Origin: Candidatus Zixiibacteriota bacterium
Lineage (GTDB): Bacteria > Zixibacteria > MSB-5A5 > GN15 > JAAZOE01
Assembly (NCBI GenBank): GCA_036480375.1
Contig: JAZGGI010000047.1
Span: forward strand, 28,706 to 92,705
Reading direction: 5' to 3'
DNA length: 64,000 nucleotides
Under the pieces are notes generated by a model. The model saw nothing but the letters and a program-made list of their open reading frames with translations. It was not told the origin of the DNA and did no database searches. Shown here one piece after another: positions 35,819 through 45,925 of the stretch (position 1 is its first letter; each line of letters opens with the position of its first letter). Position numbers and translations under genes: made by a program.

Positions 35819-35902
35819 ATGAATCAGATCTCGAAATATTCGACTTCATACGGTTTTTACTTCGGTCGCTATTGGTGGTGGCATTATACCACCGGCCGAT
35901 AG
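35819..35902 (+). CDS. trpL: trp operon leader peptide 1 (27 aa, Trp-Trp-Trp)
   Basis: A 27-codon peptide, MNQISKYSTSYGFYFGRYWWW then HYTTGR. It has three consecutive Trp codons (35873-35881) inside a Tyr/Phe-rich tract (six of the ten residues before them are Y or F, counting the Tyr just before). AAGGAG lies upstream; an in-frame GTG at 35810 is an alternative start. Its stop codon (35900-35902) lies within the antiterminator strand GATAGTGG (35898-35905). This is the classical layout of ribosome-mediated trp attenuation: a stall at Trp codons frees that strand, whereas reaching the stop masks it. Confidence 0.88.
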   Translation: MNQISKYSTSYGFYFGRYWWWHYTTGR

Positions 35903-35951
35903 TGGATTCGTTGTTGTTTTAGATTCCCCCCAAAAGAAGAAACAAGGCGAG

Positions 35952-35983
35952 CCCACTATCAAAACGATGGTGGGTTTCTTTTT
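35952..35983 (+). terminator. trp attenuator 1
   Basis: Terminator stem CCCACTATC (35952-35960) / GATGGTGGG (35966-35974), loop AAAAC, tail TTTCTTTTT. The 5' arm CCACTATC is exactly complementary to GATAGTGG at 35898-35905, giving the mutually exclusive antiterminator. An upstream 1:2 hairpin GGTGG (35877-35881)/CCACC (35889-35893) includes the Trp codons. Confidence 0.88.
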
Positions 35984-35994
35984 AGGGCAGAAAA

Positions 35995-36123
35995 ATGAAG
36001 CAATTGACAGACAAGAATAACATATCAAACGAAGTTATCAATCAGGATACCTTCTGTTTTGGCTATTCCTACAGCTATTACTGGTGGTGGTATACCACTT
36101 TGCCTGATAGTGGAAGCGAATAG
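35995..36123 (+). CDS. trpL: trp operon leader peptide 2 (42 aa, Trp-Trp-Trp)
   Basis: A second complete leader peptide starts only 12 nt after attenuator 1, with AGGG 7 nt before its ATG. It has 42 codons ending in TFCFGYSYSYYWWWYTTLPD plus SGSE: three Trp codons (36082-36090) again embedded in Tyr and Phe codons. The segment from the Trp codons to GATAGTGG (36106-36113) closely resembles the same part of leader 1, so the pair probably arose by tandem duplication. Its longer N-terminal extension is unlike leader 1. Confidence 0.88.
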   Translation: MKQLTDKNNISNEVINQDTFCFGYSYSYYWWWYTTLPDSGSE

Positions 36124-36143
36124 CTAATTAGAAAAAGCATTCC

Positions 36144-36178
36144 AGCCCGCTATCAGCCGATGATAGCGGGCTTTTTTT
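36144..36178 (+). terminator. trp attenuator 2
   Basis: A perfect 12-bp stem AGCCCGCTATCA (36144-36155) / TGATAGCGGGCT (36161-36172), a 5-nt loop and seven T. The alternative antiterminator pairs TGATAGTGG (36105-36113) with CCGCTATCA (36147-36155), nine pairs with one G-U. This terminator is stronger than attenuator 1. trpE starts 18 nt after the T run. Confidence 0.9.
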
Positions 36179-36195
36179 GTGTAAGGATTGGAAAA

Positions 36196-37626
36196 ATGGT
36201 TGAACACACGAAATTGAAAATTTTGTCGCGAGAAATGCCGGCCGATCTGGAAACGCCCGTCTCGGCGTTTCTAAAGCTCCAAACCATTGGAGCGAAAATT
36301 CTTTTGGAGAGCGTTGAGAGCGCAACCAGACTTGGCCGTTACTCCTTTATCGGGATGAAGCCGGAATCAAGAATTACCGTTTATGATAATCGTATTTCCC
36401 TTCAAAACGGAACCAAAAGCGAATCATTATTATATACCGAGCCTGATGCTCCCTTAAGTGGACTGCGTTCAATTCTCAATCGCTTTTCGGTAGAAGAGAT
36501 TGACGACCGTCCTCCCTTGCTCGGGGGAGCGGTTGGGTTTATCAGCTATGATTTCATTCGCTTTTTTGAAAACATTCCCAATTACTCCGGCGACACCCTC
36601 CATCTGCCTCCGGCAATGCTGTACCTAATAGATACTCTCCTGGTTTTCGATCATGTCCGGAGAAACATAAAAGTCCTGAGTCTGACGACGGGGGATAAAG
36701 ATTCTGCCGCCGCGAAAAAGATCGATAGCGTTATCAATACCCTGCGTTCTCCTTTGATTCATCCATCCGGCAATGGAAATATTACCTCGAGCAAAAAACC
36801 TGCCTCGAATTTTACGCAAGATGATTTTTGCCGGGCAGTCACCGAAGTGCAAAAACATATTATAGCCGGGGATGTTTATCAACAGGTTATTTCCCAGAGA
36901 TTGGAAGGCGAAACTGAGGCCGATCCGTTTATGATTTACCGGGCGCTGCGAATGCTTAATCCCTCGCCCTATATGTACTTTTTGGATTTTGATGATATCA
37001 AACTGATCGGTTCTTCTCCCGAGGCTTTAGTCAGACTGGAAAATGATATCGCGACGGTACGTCCCATCGCCGGTACTCGCCCCCGTGGAAATACTCCCGA
37101 AGAGGATGATAAAATGGCGGTTGAATTATTTAATGATGCCAAGGAACGCGCCGAACATGTTATGCTGGTTGATCTGGGGCGTAATGATTTGGGACGTTGC
37201 TGTCGCATCGGTTCGGTCAATGTCACCGAATTTATGAATATCGAACGTTATTCGCATGTCATGCACATGACCTCCAATGTTACCGGGAAATTGAAGGAGG
37301 ATATGGATCAATTTGATCTCTTCAAAGCCGCCTTCCCTGCCGGAACCGTGACCGGCGCGCCCAAAATCAAATCGATGGAATTAATCGAGAATATTGAAAC
37401 CACCCGGCGCGGTCCATATGCCGGCGCGGTAGGATATTTTAGCCTCTCGGGCGATATGGATTGGTGCATTAATATCAGGACAATTCTGATGAAAGACAAA
37501 AAATATTACCTCCAGGCCGGCGCCGGAATCGTTGCCGATTCAATTCCGGAAATGGAGTATCTGGAGACCAAAAACAAAATCGCCGCCCTCCAAAAAGCGA
37601 TTGAAAACGCGGAAGGAGGTATCTGA
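36196..37626 (+). CDS. trpE: Anthranilate synthase component I
   Basis: 476 residues. The ATG at 36196 has AAGGA 8 nt upstream; a longer frame from 36160 would start inside the attenuator stem and is rejected. TrpE converts chorismate plus ammonia to anthranilate. The Trp feedback site LLES-x10-S is present (L36-S39, S50), so the enzyme is expected to be inhibited by tryptophan. The chorismate-binding core is intact (IAGTRPRG, AFPAGTVTGAPK, YAGAVGYFS, IRTILM). First structural gene of the operon; its TGA overlaps the trpG ATG. Confidence 0.96.
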   Translation: MVEHTKLKILSREMPADLETPVSAFLKLQTIGAKILLESVESATRLGRYSFIGMKPESRITVYDNRISLQNGTKSESLLYTEPDAPLSGLRSILNRFSVEEIDDRPPLLGGAVGFISYDFIRFFENIPNYSGDTLHLPPAMLYLIDTLLVFDHVRRNIKVLSLTTGDKDSAAAKKIDSVINTLRSPLIHPSGNGNITSSKKPASNFTQDDFCRAVTEVQKHIIAGDVYQQVISQRLEGETEADPFMIYRALRMLNPSPYMYFLDFDDIKLIGSSPEALVRLENDIATVRPIAGTRPRGNTPEEDDKMAVELFNDAKERAEHVMLVDLGRNDLGRCCRIGSVNVTEFMNIERYSHVMHMTSNVTGKLKEDMDQFDLFKAAFPAGTVTGAPKIKSMELIENIETTRRGPYAGAVGYFSLSGDMDWCINIRTILMKDKKYYLQAGAGIVADSIPEMEYLETKNKIAALQKAIENAEGGI

Positions 37627-38192
37627 TGATTTTGATTATCGACAATTACGATTCATTCACCTACAACCTGGTGCAGTATATCGGGGAATTAGGCAAGGAA
37701 TGTCATGTTGCCCGCAATAATGAAATCACCCTGGAGCAGGCAATCAATCTCAATCCGACCCACCTGGTTATATCCCCGGGACCGGGACGACCCCGGGATG
37801 CCGGAATTTCCCTTGAGATGATAAAGTACTTCTCGGATAAAATTCCCATCCTCGGAGTTTGCCTCGGGCATCAATGTCTCGCGGAGGCGTTCGGGGGAAA
37901 TATTGATAACGCCGAAATTCTAATGCATGGTAAAATATCCAATGTTTATCACACCGGCGATGGACTGTTCCTGGGAGTTCCATCTCCTTTTGAGGCAACC
38001 CGGTATCATTCATTGATTGTCCGTGAGGAGTCTCTGCCCGACTGTTTACACGTCACTGCTCATACCGATGATGGTGAGATTATGGCCGTTCGTCTTTTAG
38101 ATAAGCCTGTGGTGGGTGTACAATTTCATCCGGAATCGATTCTTACCACTCACGGTAAAAACCTGATATCAAATTTTCTCAGCGCGAGGTAA
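37626..38192 (+). CDS. trpG: Anthranilate synthase component II (glutamine amidotransferase)
   Basis: 188 residues, a class I glutamine amidotransferase that feeds ammonia to TrpE. The triad is C79 (GVCLGHQ), H168 and E170 (QFHPES); the oxyanion segment SPGPGRP is also visible. It is separate from trpD, unlike the E. coli fusion. It overlaps trpE by one base (TGATG) and ends 2 nt before trpD. Confidence 0.96.
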   Translation: MILIIDNYDSFTYNLVQYIGELGKECHVARNNEITLEQAINLNPTHLVISPGPGRPRDAGISLEMIKYFSDKIPILGVCLGHQCLAEAFGGNIDNAEILMHGKISNVYHTGDGLFLGVPSPFEATRYHSLIVREESLPDCLHVTAHTDDGEIMAVRLLDKPVVGVQFHPESILTTHGKNLISNFLSAR

Positions 38193-38194
38193 TC

Positions 38195-39217
38195 ATGATT
38201 AAGGAAGCGATCAAAAAAGTCATAGAAGATCAGGACTTATCTATCGACGAAAGCCGGGGAGTAATAAATCAAATCATGTCCGGAGAGGCTTCTCCGCCTC
38301 ACACGGCCGCGTTTTTGACGGCCTTGCGATGCAAAGGAGAAACCGTTGACGAAATTTTAGGGGCGGCGCAGGTGATGCGGGAGAGAGCACGGCGCATTCC
38401 TCATAAGCAGGAAATGATTTTCGACAATTGCGGTACCGGCGGCGATGGAGCGGGGACGTTTAATATTTCCACGACGGCTTCTTTTGTCATCGCCGCTTGC
38501 GGAATTCCGGTCGGCAAACACGGCAACCGATCAGTCTCCAGTCAATGCGGAAGCGCCGACCTGTTGCAGGAATTGGGAGCCAATCTTGATTTAAGTCCCG
38601 AGCAATCCGGGCAAAGCATCGATGAGATTGGAATCGGTTTTCTTTTCGCTCCGGCGCTGCATCCGGCCATGAAAGCAGTCGTTCCCATAAGAAAAGAACT
38701 CGGATTCAGGACAGTTTTTAACCTATTGGGCCCCCTGACTAATCCCGCTTTCGCGACTCATCAATTAATTGGCGTTTTTGACGGAGCCTATACCGATAAA
38801 ATCGCTCAGGTCGCTCGCGCGATCGGGATTAAGTCCACCATGGTCGTGTATAGCCAGTGTCACATTGATGAATTAACCACTGCCGGGCTCAATGAAGTCA
38901 GTGTGGCCCAAAACGGCACATGCGATCATTATCAGTTGAATCCTCAAGCCCTGGGATTTGCCTCGTGCGACATGAAGGAACTTGCCGGAGGTGACGCAAG
39001 GGAAAATGCCGGTATTACCATTTCAATATTAAAGGGCGAAAAAAGCCCCCGGCGGGACACTGTTTTGCTCAACGCGGCCGCAGCCCTGACTATCGCCGAA
39101 AAGTCAGTCAATTTAAAAGAGGGCATCAAAATGGCCGAGGAATGTATCGATTCCCGACAGGCCCTGAGGAAACTGAATGACTTTATAGAATTCAGCAGGA
39201 GCTTTGGCGATGCTTGA
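38195..39217 (+). CDS. trpD: Anthranilate phosphoribosyltransferase
   Basis: 340 residues. It transfers phosphoribose from PRPP to anthranilate. Seen are the glycine-rich PRPP loop CGTGGDGAGTFNIST, the KHGNRSVSSQCGSAD segment and the conserved LGPLTNP motif. Length is normal for the family. It overlaps trpC by 8 bp. Confidence 0.96.
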   Translation: MIKEAIKKVIEDQDLSIDESRGVINQIMSGEASPPHTAAFLTALRCKGETVDEILGAAQVMRERARRIPHKQEMIFDNCGTGGDGAGTFNISTTASFVIAACGIPVGKHGNRSVSSQCGSADLLQELGANLDLSPEQSGQSIDEIGIGFLFAPALHPAMKAVVPIRKELGFRTVFNLLGPLTNPAFATHQLIGVFDGAYTDKIAQVARAIGIKSTMVVYSQCHIDELTTAGLNEVSVAQNGTCDHYQLNPQALGFASCDMKELAGGDARENAGITISILKGEKSPRRDTVLLNAAAALTIAEKSVNLKEGIKMAEECIDSRQALRKLNDFIEFSRSFGDA

Positions 39218-39989
39218 GCAAATTATCAAACATAAGAAAGACTGGCTGGATCAGCTTAACAGTCGTTCAACCATTGATGATATGGCCAAATCCGTGCGGA
39301 ATATGCGCCCTGCCAGAGGCTTGCGGACAAATCTCACAAAAGACAACAAACTTGCGCTGATAGCTGAGATAAAAAGAAGGTCGCCGTCGCGAGGAATATT
39401 AAACAATACTATTGAGGTGGACCGGTTTGTCAGGCTTTACGAAGAAGCGGGAGCGTCGGCTGTATCAATTTTAACCGAAGATCAGTTTTTCTCAGGTTCC
39501 ATCGATGATTTGAAAATGGCCAGAGAAAATACATCGCTGCCGATTCTGAGAAAAGATTTTATTATCGAGGAATCACAAATCTGGGAAAGTCGCGCGATAG
39601 GAGCCGATGCCGTGCTTCTCATCGCGGCCATTCTGAGCGATAATCAGCTTTATGATTTGCATGCCCTGGCCCGTGAAATCGGGCTGGAAACCATAATTGA
39701 AATTCACTCCAAAGAAGAACTCGACCGCGCCTGGCGCCTCAAACCGGAAATTATCGGGATTAACAATCGCAATCTCAAAACTTTTCAGGTCAGCCTTAAT
39801 ACCGTTGAAAACCTATATCCTTTAATCCCATGCAATGCCATTTGCATCAGCGAGAGCGGGATTAAAACCCGTGATGATATGCTCAGGGTCCAGGAATGTG
39901 GCGTTGATGCGGTTTTAATCGGCGAAGGCATAGTTACCAGTGAAGATCCATTTGGCAAAATCCGTGAACTCCTGGGAGAGTCGGAATGA
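39210..39989 (+). CDS. trpC: Indole-3-glycerol phosphate synthase
   Basis: 259 residues, a TIM barrel that closes the indole ring. Conserved segments are AEIKRRSPSRG, SILTEDQFFSGS, LRKDFIIEE, EIHSKEEL, IGINNRNLKTF and SESGI, with the catalytic Lys and Glu in these motifs. The ATG at 39210 is chosen because AGGAG lies 8 nt before; an in-frame TTG at 39204 is less likely. It overlaps trpF by ATGA. Confidence 0.95.
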   Translation: MLEQIIKHKKDWLDQLNSRSTIDDMAKSVRNMRPARGLRTNLTKDNKLALIAEIKRRSPSRGILNNTIEVDRFVRLYEEAGASAVSILTEDQFFSGSIDDLKMARENTSLPILRKDFIIEESQIWESRAIGADAVLLIAAILSDNQLYDLHALAREIGLETIIEIHSKEELDRAWRLKPEIIGINNRNLKTFQVSLNTVENLYPLIPCNAICISESGIKTRDDMLRVQECGVDAVLIGEGIVTSEDPFGKIRELLGESE

Positions 39990-40587
39990 CAAGAATAAAA
40001 ATTTGCGGAATTACAAATTATGATGATGCCGCGTTTGCGGTTGTGTCCGGCGCCGATGCTCTTGGTTTTATATTTGCCGAAAGCCCCCGAAGGATAAGTC
40101 AGAAAGCAGCAAAGGAAATTACTCAAGCTCTTTCTCCCTTCGTCAATAAGATTGGAGTTTTCGTAGATGAGCCGATTGGAGTCATTGCTGAGACAATTAT
40201 AGATTGCCGTCTTGATGCTGTGCAGATTCATGGAGATATAAATTTTGATGATCTAAAACAATTACCAATCCCCTTCATCAAAACATTCAGAATTTGCGAT
40301 GAACGAGACCTTGATATAATTCAAACCAGCAATCTATCATATTTTCATCTCGATACCTACCAACCCGGGAAAATGGGCGGAACGGGAAAACAGTTTGATT
40401 GGAATATCGCTAAAGAAGCTTCGCGTTACGGCCGGGTAATTTTATCCGGAGGATTAAATCCCGAAAACATAAGCCAGGCATTGGAAACAGTTCAACCGTA
40501 TGCTGTCGATGTTTGCGGTGGAGTCGAAGATAAACCGGGGAAAAAAAATCACGAAAAAATAAAGAAATTCATAAATGAGGTACGATC

Positions 40588-40609
<22 letters not shown>
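39986..40609 (+). CDS. trpF: Phosphoribosylanthranilate isomerase
   Basis: 207 residues, a single-domain TrpF barrel. The catalytic Cys is in KICGITN and the general-acid Asp in [23 protein letters not shown] and VQIHGD are also conserved. It is monofunctional, unlike the E. coli TrpC-TrpF fusion. It overlaps trpB by 22 bp. Confidence 0.95.
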
Positions 40610-41830
<1,221 letters not shown>

Positions 41831-41859
<29 letters not shown>

Positions 41860-42637
41860 TTGCCGGCGGTACAGCCGGAAGGCTCTGATGCCCTTTTTAA
41901 CCGCCGGTTATCCGGACGAGAGAACATTTCTCAAGTTGTTATTTGAATTTCAATCGTCGGGAGCCGACATGGTCGAGATCGGCATACCATTTTCTGACCC
42001 GCTGGCCGACGGCAAAACAATTCAATATTCATCGCACCGGGCACTTCAGCAGGGAATTAATGTCGTCTCAATTTTCCGTCGTCTGTCTCAGTTGAACGGC
42101 AGCTTCAGATTGCCTTTAATAATGATGAGTTATTTCAACCCCATTTACCATTATGGTGTCGATAAATTTATATCTCGCGCTTCCTCTATCGGAATAAAAG
42201 GATTGATTATCCCTGATATAATTCCGGAAGAATCCGGAGACCTTGAGTATCAGTGCCGGCAAAATAATATCGATCTGATATATCTTCTGGCTCCTACGTC
42301 AAACGCGAAGCGTACCAAATTGATTCTCCGAAGAAGCCGGGGATTTGTTTATTTGGTGACGATCGCGGGAGTAACCGGAGCTCGAGATAAATTGCCTGCG
42401 GATCTTGTGCAATGGATCAAAAAAATAAAAAAACAGAGTGATATCCCGGTCTGCTCCGGATTTGGAATATCCCATAAGAATCAGGCCGCGACGGTCTCGC
42501 GGGTCGCCGATGGCGTCATTGTCGGAAGCGCCATTATTGATATAATCAGAAATTCGGCCAATCCGGCGCAAGCTGTCGATGAAACCGGAAAATTTATCAG
42601 GCAACTACGAAAAGGAATAGACTATGTCAAAGGTTAG
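41831..42637 (+). CDS. trpA: Tryptophan synthase alpha chain
   Basis: 268 residues, the same length as E. coli TrpA. It cleaves indole-3-glycerol phosphate and channels indole to TrpB. Active-site Glu in [16 protein letters not shown] and Asp in IIPDIIPEE are present, as are the phosphate-site SGFGIS and GSAI motifs. The ATG at 41831 is preferred to an in-frame TTG at 41810. It overlaps the aroH-type gene by 14 bp. Confidence 0.95.
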
Positions 42638-43001
42638 AGGCATCCGCGGAGCGATAAGCATCCCGAAAAACACTGAAAAAGATATTCTTGAGGCAACGAC
42701 AATATTACTGCGAAAAATAATTGAATCCAATCAAATCCAGACTGACGATATCGCCAGCATCTTTTTTACCGTTACCGATGATTTAAACGCGGAATTTCCG
42801 GCTTACGCTGTCCGCAACATGAATATGCGCATGGTCCCTTTATTATGCGCTCGCGAAATGCATGTGGATAAGGGTATGCCAGGCCTGATTAGAATTTTAA
42901 TGCACGTCAATACGGATAAATCACAAAATCAGATAAAACATCAATATCTGGGCAAAACCAAACACCTCAGACCTGATCTGAATGAAGGAGAAAGTGAATG
43001 A
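42624..43001 (+). CDS. aroH: Chorismate mutase, AroH class
   Basis: 125 residues, the trimeric AroH-type chorismate mutase as in Bacillus subtilis. The N-terminus [10 protein letters not shown] carries the active-site Arg, and the family positions CAREM (Glu), RILMHV (Arg) and QYL (Tyr) are visible. It turns chorismate into prephenate, the branch to Phe and Tyr. Its place inside a trp operon puts both chorismate branches under the same leader. Confidence 0.93.
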   Translation: MSKVRGIRGAISIPKNTEKDILEATTILLRKIIESNQIQTDDIASIFFTVTDDLNAEFPAYAVRNMNMRMVPLLCAREMHVDKGMPGLIRILMHVNTDKSQNQIKHQYLGKTKHLRPDLNEGESE

Positions 43002-44014
43002 TGATTGTAGTAATGAAAGCAACGGCCACCGCGAAACACACCGGCGCGGTTTTGAAGAAAATTCAGGAACTGGGATTTAAGCCCCATTTATCTTCCGGTG
43101 AGAAGAAAACTATCATAGGCATGGTCGGCAACGGCAAAAAAGTCGACCCTGAAATTCTACTGGCGCTCCCCGGGGTTGAAAATGTCGTGCCCATCCTGAA
43201 ACCGTTCAAGCTGGCTGCCCGCGAATTCAAAAAAGAATCAACGGTTGTATCCATGAACGGCATAAAGATTGGCGGTCGTGAGCTGGTCATGATGGCCGGA
43301 CCCTGTGCCGTCGAAAATCGGGATCAGATAATGGAAACCGCTGAAGTCGTCGCCAAGGCAGGAGCGAAAATACTGCGTGGTGGAGCATTTAAACCGAGGA
43401 CCTCGCCTTATAGTTTTCAGGGTCTGGGTGAAGAGGGATTAAAGATTATGCGCGAGGCCGCCGACGCACATGGCCTGGCAATGGTGACTGAAGTAATCTC
43501 GCCTCAGTACGTTGACCTGGTTGGAAAATACACTGACATACTTCAAATCGGCGCACGCAACATGCAGAATTTCGCGCTTCTTGAAGCGGTCGGTAAAGCC
43601 GCTCGACCGGTGTTGCTCAAACGAGGATTAATGTCAACTATTGAAGAATGGTTGATGTCGGCCGAATATATCCTGTCTAACGGAAATCCCCATGTCATCC
43701 TGTGCGAACGAGGAATCCGCACCTTTGAAACATATACGCGCAACACCCTGGATATATCCGCCGTCCCGATAGTCAAGGAACTGAGTCATCTGCCCGTAAT
43801 TATCGATCCCAGTCATTCCACCGGAAAACGCTCATTGGTCTCGCCTATTTCCAAATGCGGTATCGCCGCCGGGGCCGATGGTTTAATTGTAGAAGTTCAT
43901 CCCCATCCCGAAGATGCCTTATCCGATGGCCCCCAGAGTCTCCATCCTGAGGAATTTGAAGCATTGATGGACGAATTAAAACCAATGGCTCAAGCCATGG
44001 GCCGAGATATATGA
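42998..44014 (+). CDS. aroF: 3-deoxy-7-phosphoheptulonate (DAHP) synthase, type I-beta
   Basis: 338 residues. An N-terminal ferredoxin-like domain (about 1-70, IVVMKATATAKHTGAVLKKI), which in related Thermotoga-type enzymes gives feedback control, precedes the TIM barrel (MMAGPCAVEN, LRGGAFKPRTSPYSFQG, LLKRG, IIDPSHSTG, VEVHPHPEDALSDG). It catalyses the first step of the shikimate pathway. It overlaps the aroH gene (ATGA) and tyrA (4 bp). Confidence 0.95.
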   Translation: MMIVVMKATATAKHTGAVLKKIQELGFKPHLSSGEKKTIIGMVGNGKKVDPEILLALPGVENVVPILKPFKLAAREFKKESTVVSMNGIKIGGRELVMMAGPCAVENRDQIMETAEVVAKAGAKILRGGAFKPRTSPYSFQGLGEEGLKIMREAADAHGLAMVTEVISPQYVDLVGKYTDILQIGARNMQNFALLEAVGKAARPVLLKRGLMSTIEEWLMSAEYILSNGNPHVILCERGIRTFETYTRNTLDISAVPIVKELSHLPVIIDPSHSTGKRSLVSPISKCGIAAGADGLIVEVHPHPEDALSDGPQSLHPEEFEALMDELKPMAQAMGRDI

Positions 44015-44877
44015 TACGATTGAAACATTTAAAAGTCTTAATCATTGGCCTTGGACAGATTGGCGGATCTATGGGCCTGGATTTGATCAATCGAAAAATC
44101 GTTCGCGAGGTAATTGGCTATGACATAAATTCCCACACCGCGAGAATGGCCAAAAATATCAGTGCTGTTAATAGTATATCCCTCAATTTGACTCACAGCG
44201 TTCCCACAGCCGATCTGGTCATTCTTGCCACCCCCATCAGACAAACGATCAAGATACTGCCCTTGATATTACCGGCCGTAAAATCAAACGCCTGCATAAT
44301 TGATACGGCCGGGATAAAATCAGAAATCCTCAATACCGTAAATTCCTGCTCTCCGTCGGTAAACTATATCAGTTGCCATCCCATCGCAGGTACGGAAGGA
44401 CAGGGCATCCAGGCGGCACAACCAAATTTATTCGCAGATTCTTTTTTTGCGATGACGGAAAAAAATAAGACCTCACAGGAGTGGATCGAAGCTATTAAAT
44501 TATTGATTAAAAAATTGGGGGCCGAACCGTTTGGGATAAAGGCGGAGACGCATGATAGAAATATTTCTCTAACTAGCCATCTGCCTTATCTTATGGCCAT
44601 TTCTCTAACCAATTTAATCGGACATCAAAGTCTCAATGCTAAAAATCTAAAAAAAATGATAGGGGGAAGTTATAAAAGCGCGACCCGCGTCGCCCAATCA
44701 TCTCCCGAACTTTCTCTCGACATGTTTATGTCGAATCGGGAAAGCGTAATAACGGCGATTGACCGATTTTCATATGAGCTTATGAAAATCAAACGCCTCA
44801 TAAATTCCGGAGATGAAAAAGAATTAAAAAAAATAATCAGCGCGGCCAATAAACGAGCCACAAAATTCCACACATAG
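44011..44877 (+). CDS. tyrA: Prephenate dehydrogenase
   Basis: 288 residues. The NAD-binding motif GLGQIGGSMGLDL is N-terminal, followed by the conserved CHPIAGTEGQG segment and the helical dimerisation domain (SLTSHLPYLMAISL). It makes 4-hydroxyphenylpyruvate for tyrosine. It is the last gene of the ten-gene operon; a prephenate dehydratase (pheA) is not present in the window. No strong terminator follows, but the next gene has its own promoter. Confidence 0.94.
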   Translation: MIRLKHLKVLIIGLGQIGGSMGLDLINRKIVREVIGYDINSHTARMAKNISAVNSISLNLTHSVPTADLVILATPIRQTIKILPLILPAVKSNACIIDTAGIKSEILNTVNSCSPSVNYISCHPIAGTEGQGIQAAQPNLFADSFFAMTEKNKTSQEWIEAIKLLIKKLGAEPFGIKAETHDRNISLTSHLPYLMAISLTNLIGHQSLNAKNLKKMIGGSYKSATRVAQSSPELSLDMFMSNRESVITAIDRFSYELMKIKRLINSGDEKELKKIISAANKRATKFHT

Positions 44878-44897
44878 ATATTTTTTCATCATTTAGC

Positions 44898-44925
44898 TTG
44901 CGCTTATCAAAATCATCCTTATAAT
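44898..44925 (+). promoter_or_regulatory. Promoter of the DUF6599 lipoprotein gene
   Basis: TTGCGC (44898-44903), a 16-nt spacer and TATAAT (44920-44925), about 38 bp upstream of the ATG, which has AAAGGAG. Confidence 0.5.
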
Positions 44926-44962
44926 TTATTTCCTTGAAATTTATTTCACCAAAGGAGAACAT

Positions 44963-45865
44963 ATGTTTAACCGAATATTACTCGCGGGACTGGGATTGGT
45001 GATAATTGTGTCGCTAATCGCCTGCGGCGAAAAAGAAAACCTACCAGGAGCGATCTCAACAACTAATTTATTACCTGACAAATTAACTGAGATTGAAATT
45101 ACTCGTGCGGGCGAATCCTCCCTTTTTGTTGGTGACTCTCTATATGAGTATATCAACGGCGGGGCGGAAATATATCATCAATACGATTTTGTCGAAGTCG
45201 CCACGGCGACCTATACCTATAAACAGATTGAAATCATTGCCGATATATATCGATTCACCGAGAGCAATGGAGCCTACGGATTATATTCGGTTTTGCGACC
45301 CGAGGAAGAAGAGTATTTATCGCTTGGAGTGGAAGGTTTCGGTTCGGAATCAAGCCGCGATTTCGTAAAGGGTGAATATATGATTAGAGTTATCGGATAC
45401 GACGCATCCGATGATACCAAAACGGCAGTAAATGCTCTGGCTGGTTATTTTGCCAAAACCATCCCCGGCACAATTGAAAAACCGAGCATGTATTCGAATC
45501 TGCCTACAGATATGATTGTCCCCGGTACAGATAAATATATTATCGAATCTTTTATGGGGCATACTTTTCTTACCCGGGTTTATACTCAAAATTATGATTT
45601 GAACGGCAATATATTACAGATTTTTATTTCCACCAATCCGGAGGATAAATTCGCAAAATGGCGAGGTGCCATCGAGGCATCAGGAACTGAATTTTCCGTT
45701 GATGATACTATTAATATCCCCCCGGATCGGTCTTTTGTTTTTGAAGACGGATTTTACGGAAATATTGTCGTGGGAATCATGGGAGATTATCTGGTTGGCG
45801 CCATTGATTACAAACCGGAACAAACTGAATTTATAAATTCCTGGCTTACTGCCTTAAATAAATAA
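44963..45865 (+). CDS. DUF6599-like lipoprotein
   Basis: 300 residues with a clear lipoprotein signal peptide (LVIIVSLIAC, Cys at 21). The body has the features of the DUF6599 family often found in FCB-group bacteria (LYEYINGGAEIYHQYDF near residues 58-75, YRFTESNGAYGLYS). The function is unknown; the fold is probably a duplicated alpha/beta lipocalin-like unit. Nothing in the sequence links it to aromatic amino acid synthesis. Confidence 0.8.
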   Translation: MFNRILLAGLGLVIIVSLIACGEKENLPGAISTTNLLPDKLTEIEITRAGESSLFVGDSLYEYINGGAEIYHQYDFVEVATATYTYKQIEIIADIYRFTESNGAYGLYSVLRPEEEEYLSLGVEGFGSESSRDFVKGEYMIRVIGYDASDDTKTAVNALAGYFAKTIPGTIEKPSMYSNLPTDMIVPGTDKYIIESFMGHTFLTRVYTQNYDLNGNILQIFISTNPEDKFAKWRGAIEASGTEFSVDDTINIPPDRSFVFEDGFYGNIVVGIMGDYLVGAIDYKPEQTEFINSWLTALNK

Positions 45866-45879
45866 TAGCTATAAAAAAA

Positions 45880-45902
45880 GGGCCGCCCTTTGAGGGTGGC
45901 CC
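45880..45902. terminator. Terminator between convergent genes, T tract on minus strand
   Basis: GGGCCGCCC / GGGTGGCCC 9-bp stem with one G-T pair and a 5-nt loop. On the minus strand it is followed by TTTTTTT, so it chiefly ends the aldo/keto reductase operon; on the plus strand only a hairpin without a T run is made. Confidence 0.8.
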
Positions 45903-45925
45903 TGACAGATTTCCGAGTATAAAAT

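Noticed and set aside
36160..36195. Longer trpE start at 36160
   Set aside because: It begins inside the second terminator stem and has no ribosome-binding site; the ATG at 36196 has AAGGA and gives a normal TrpE N-terminus.
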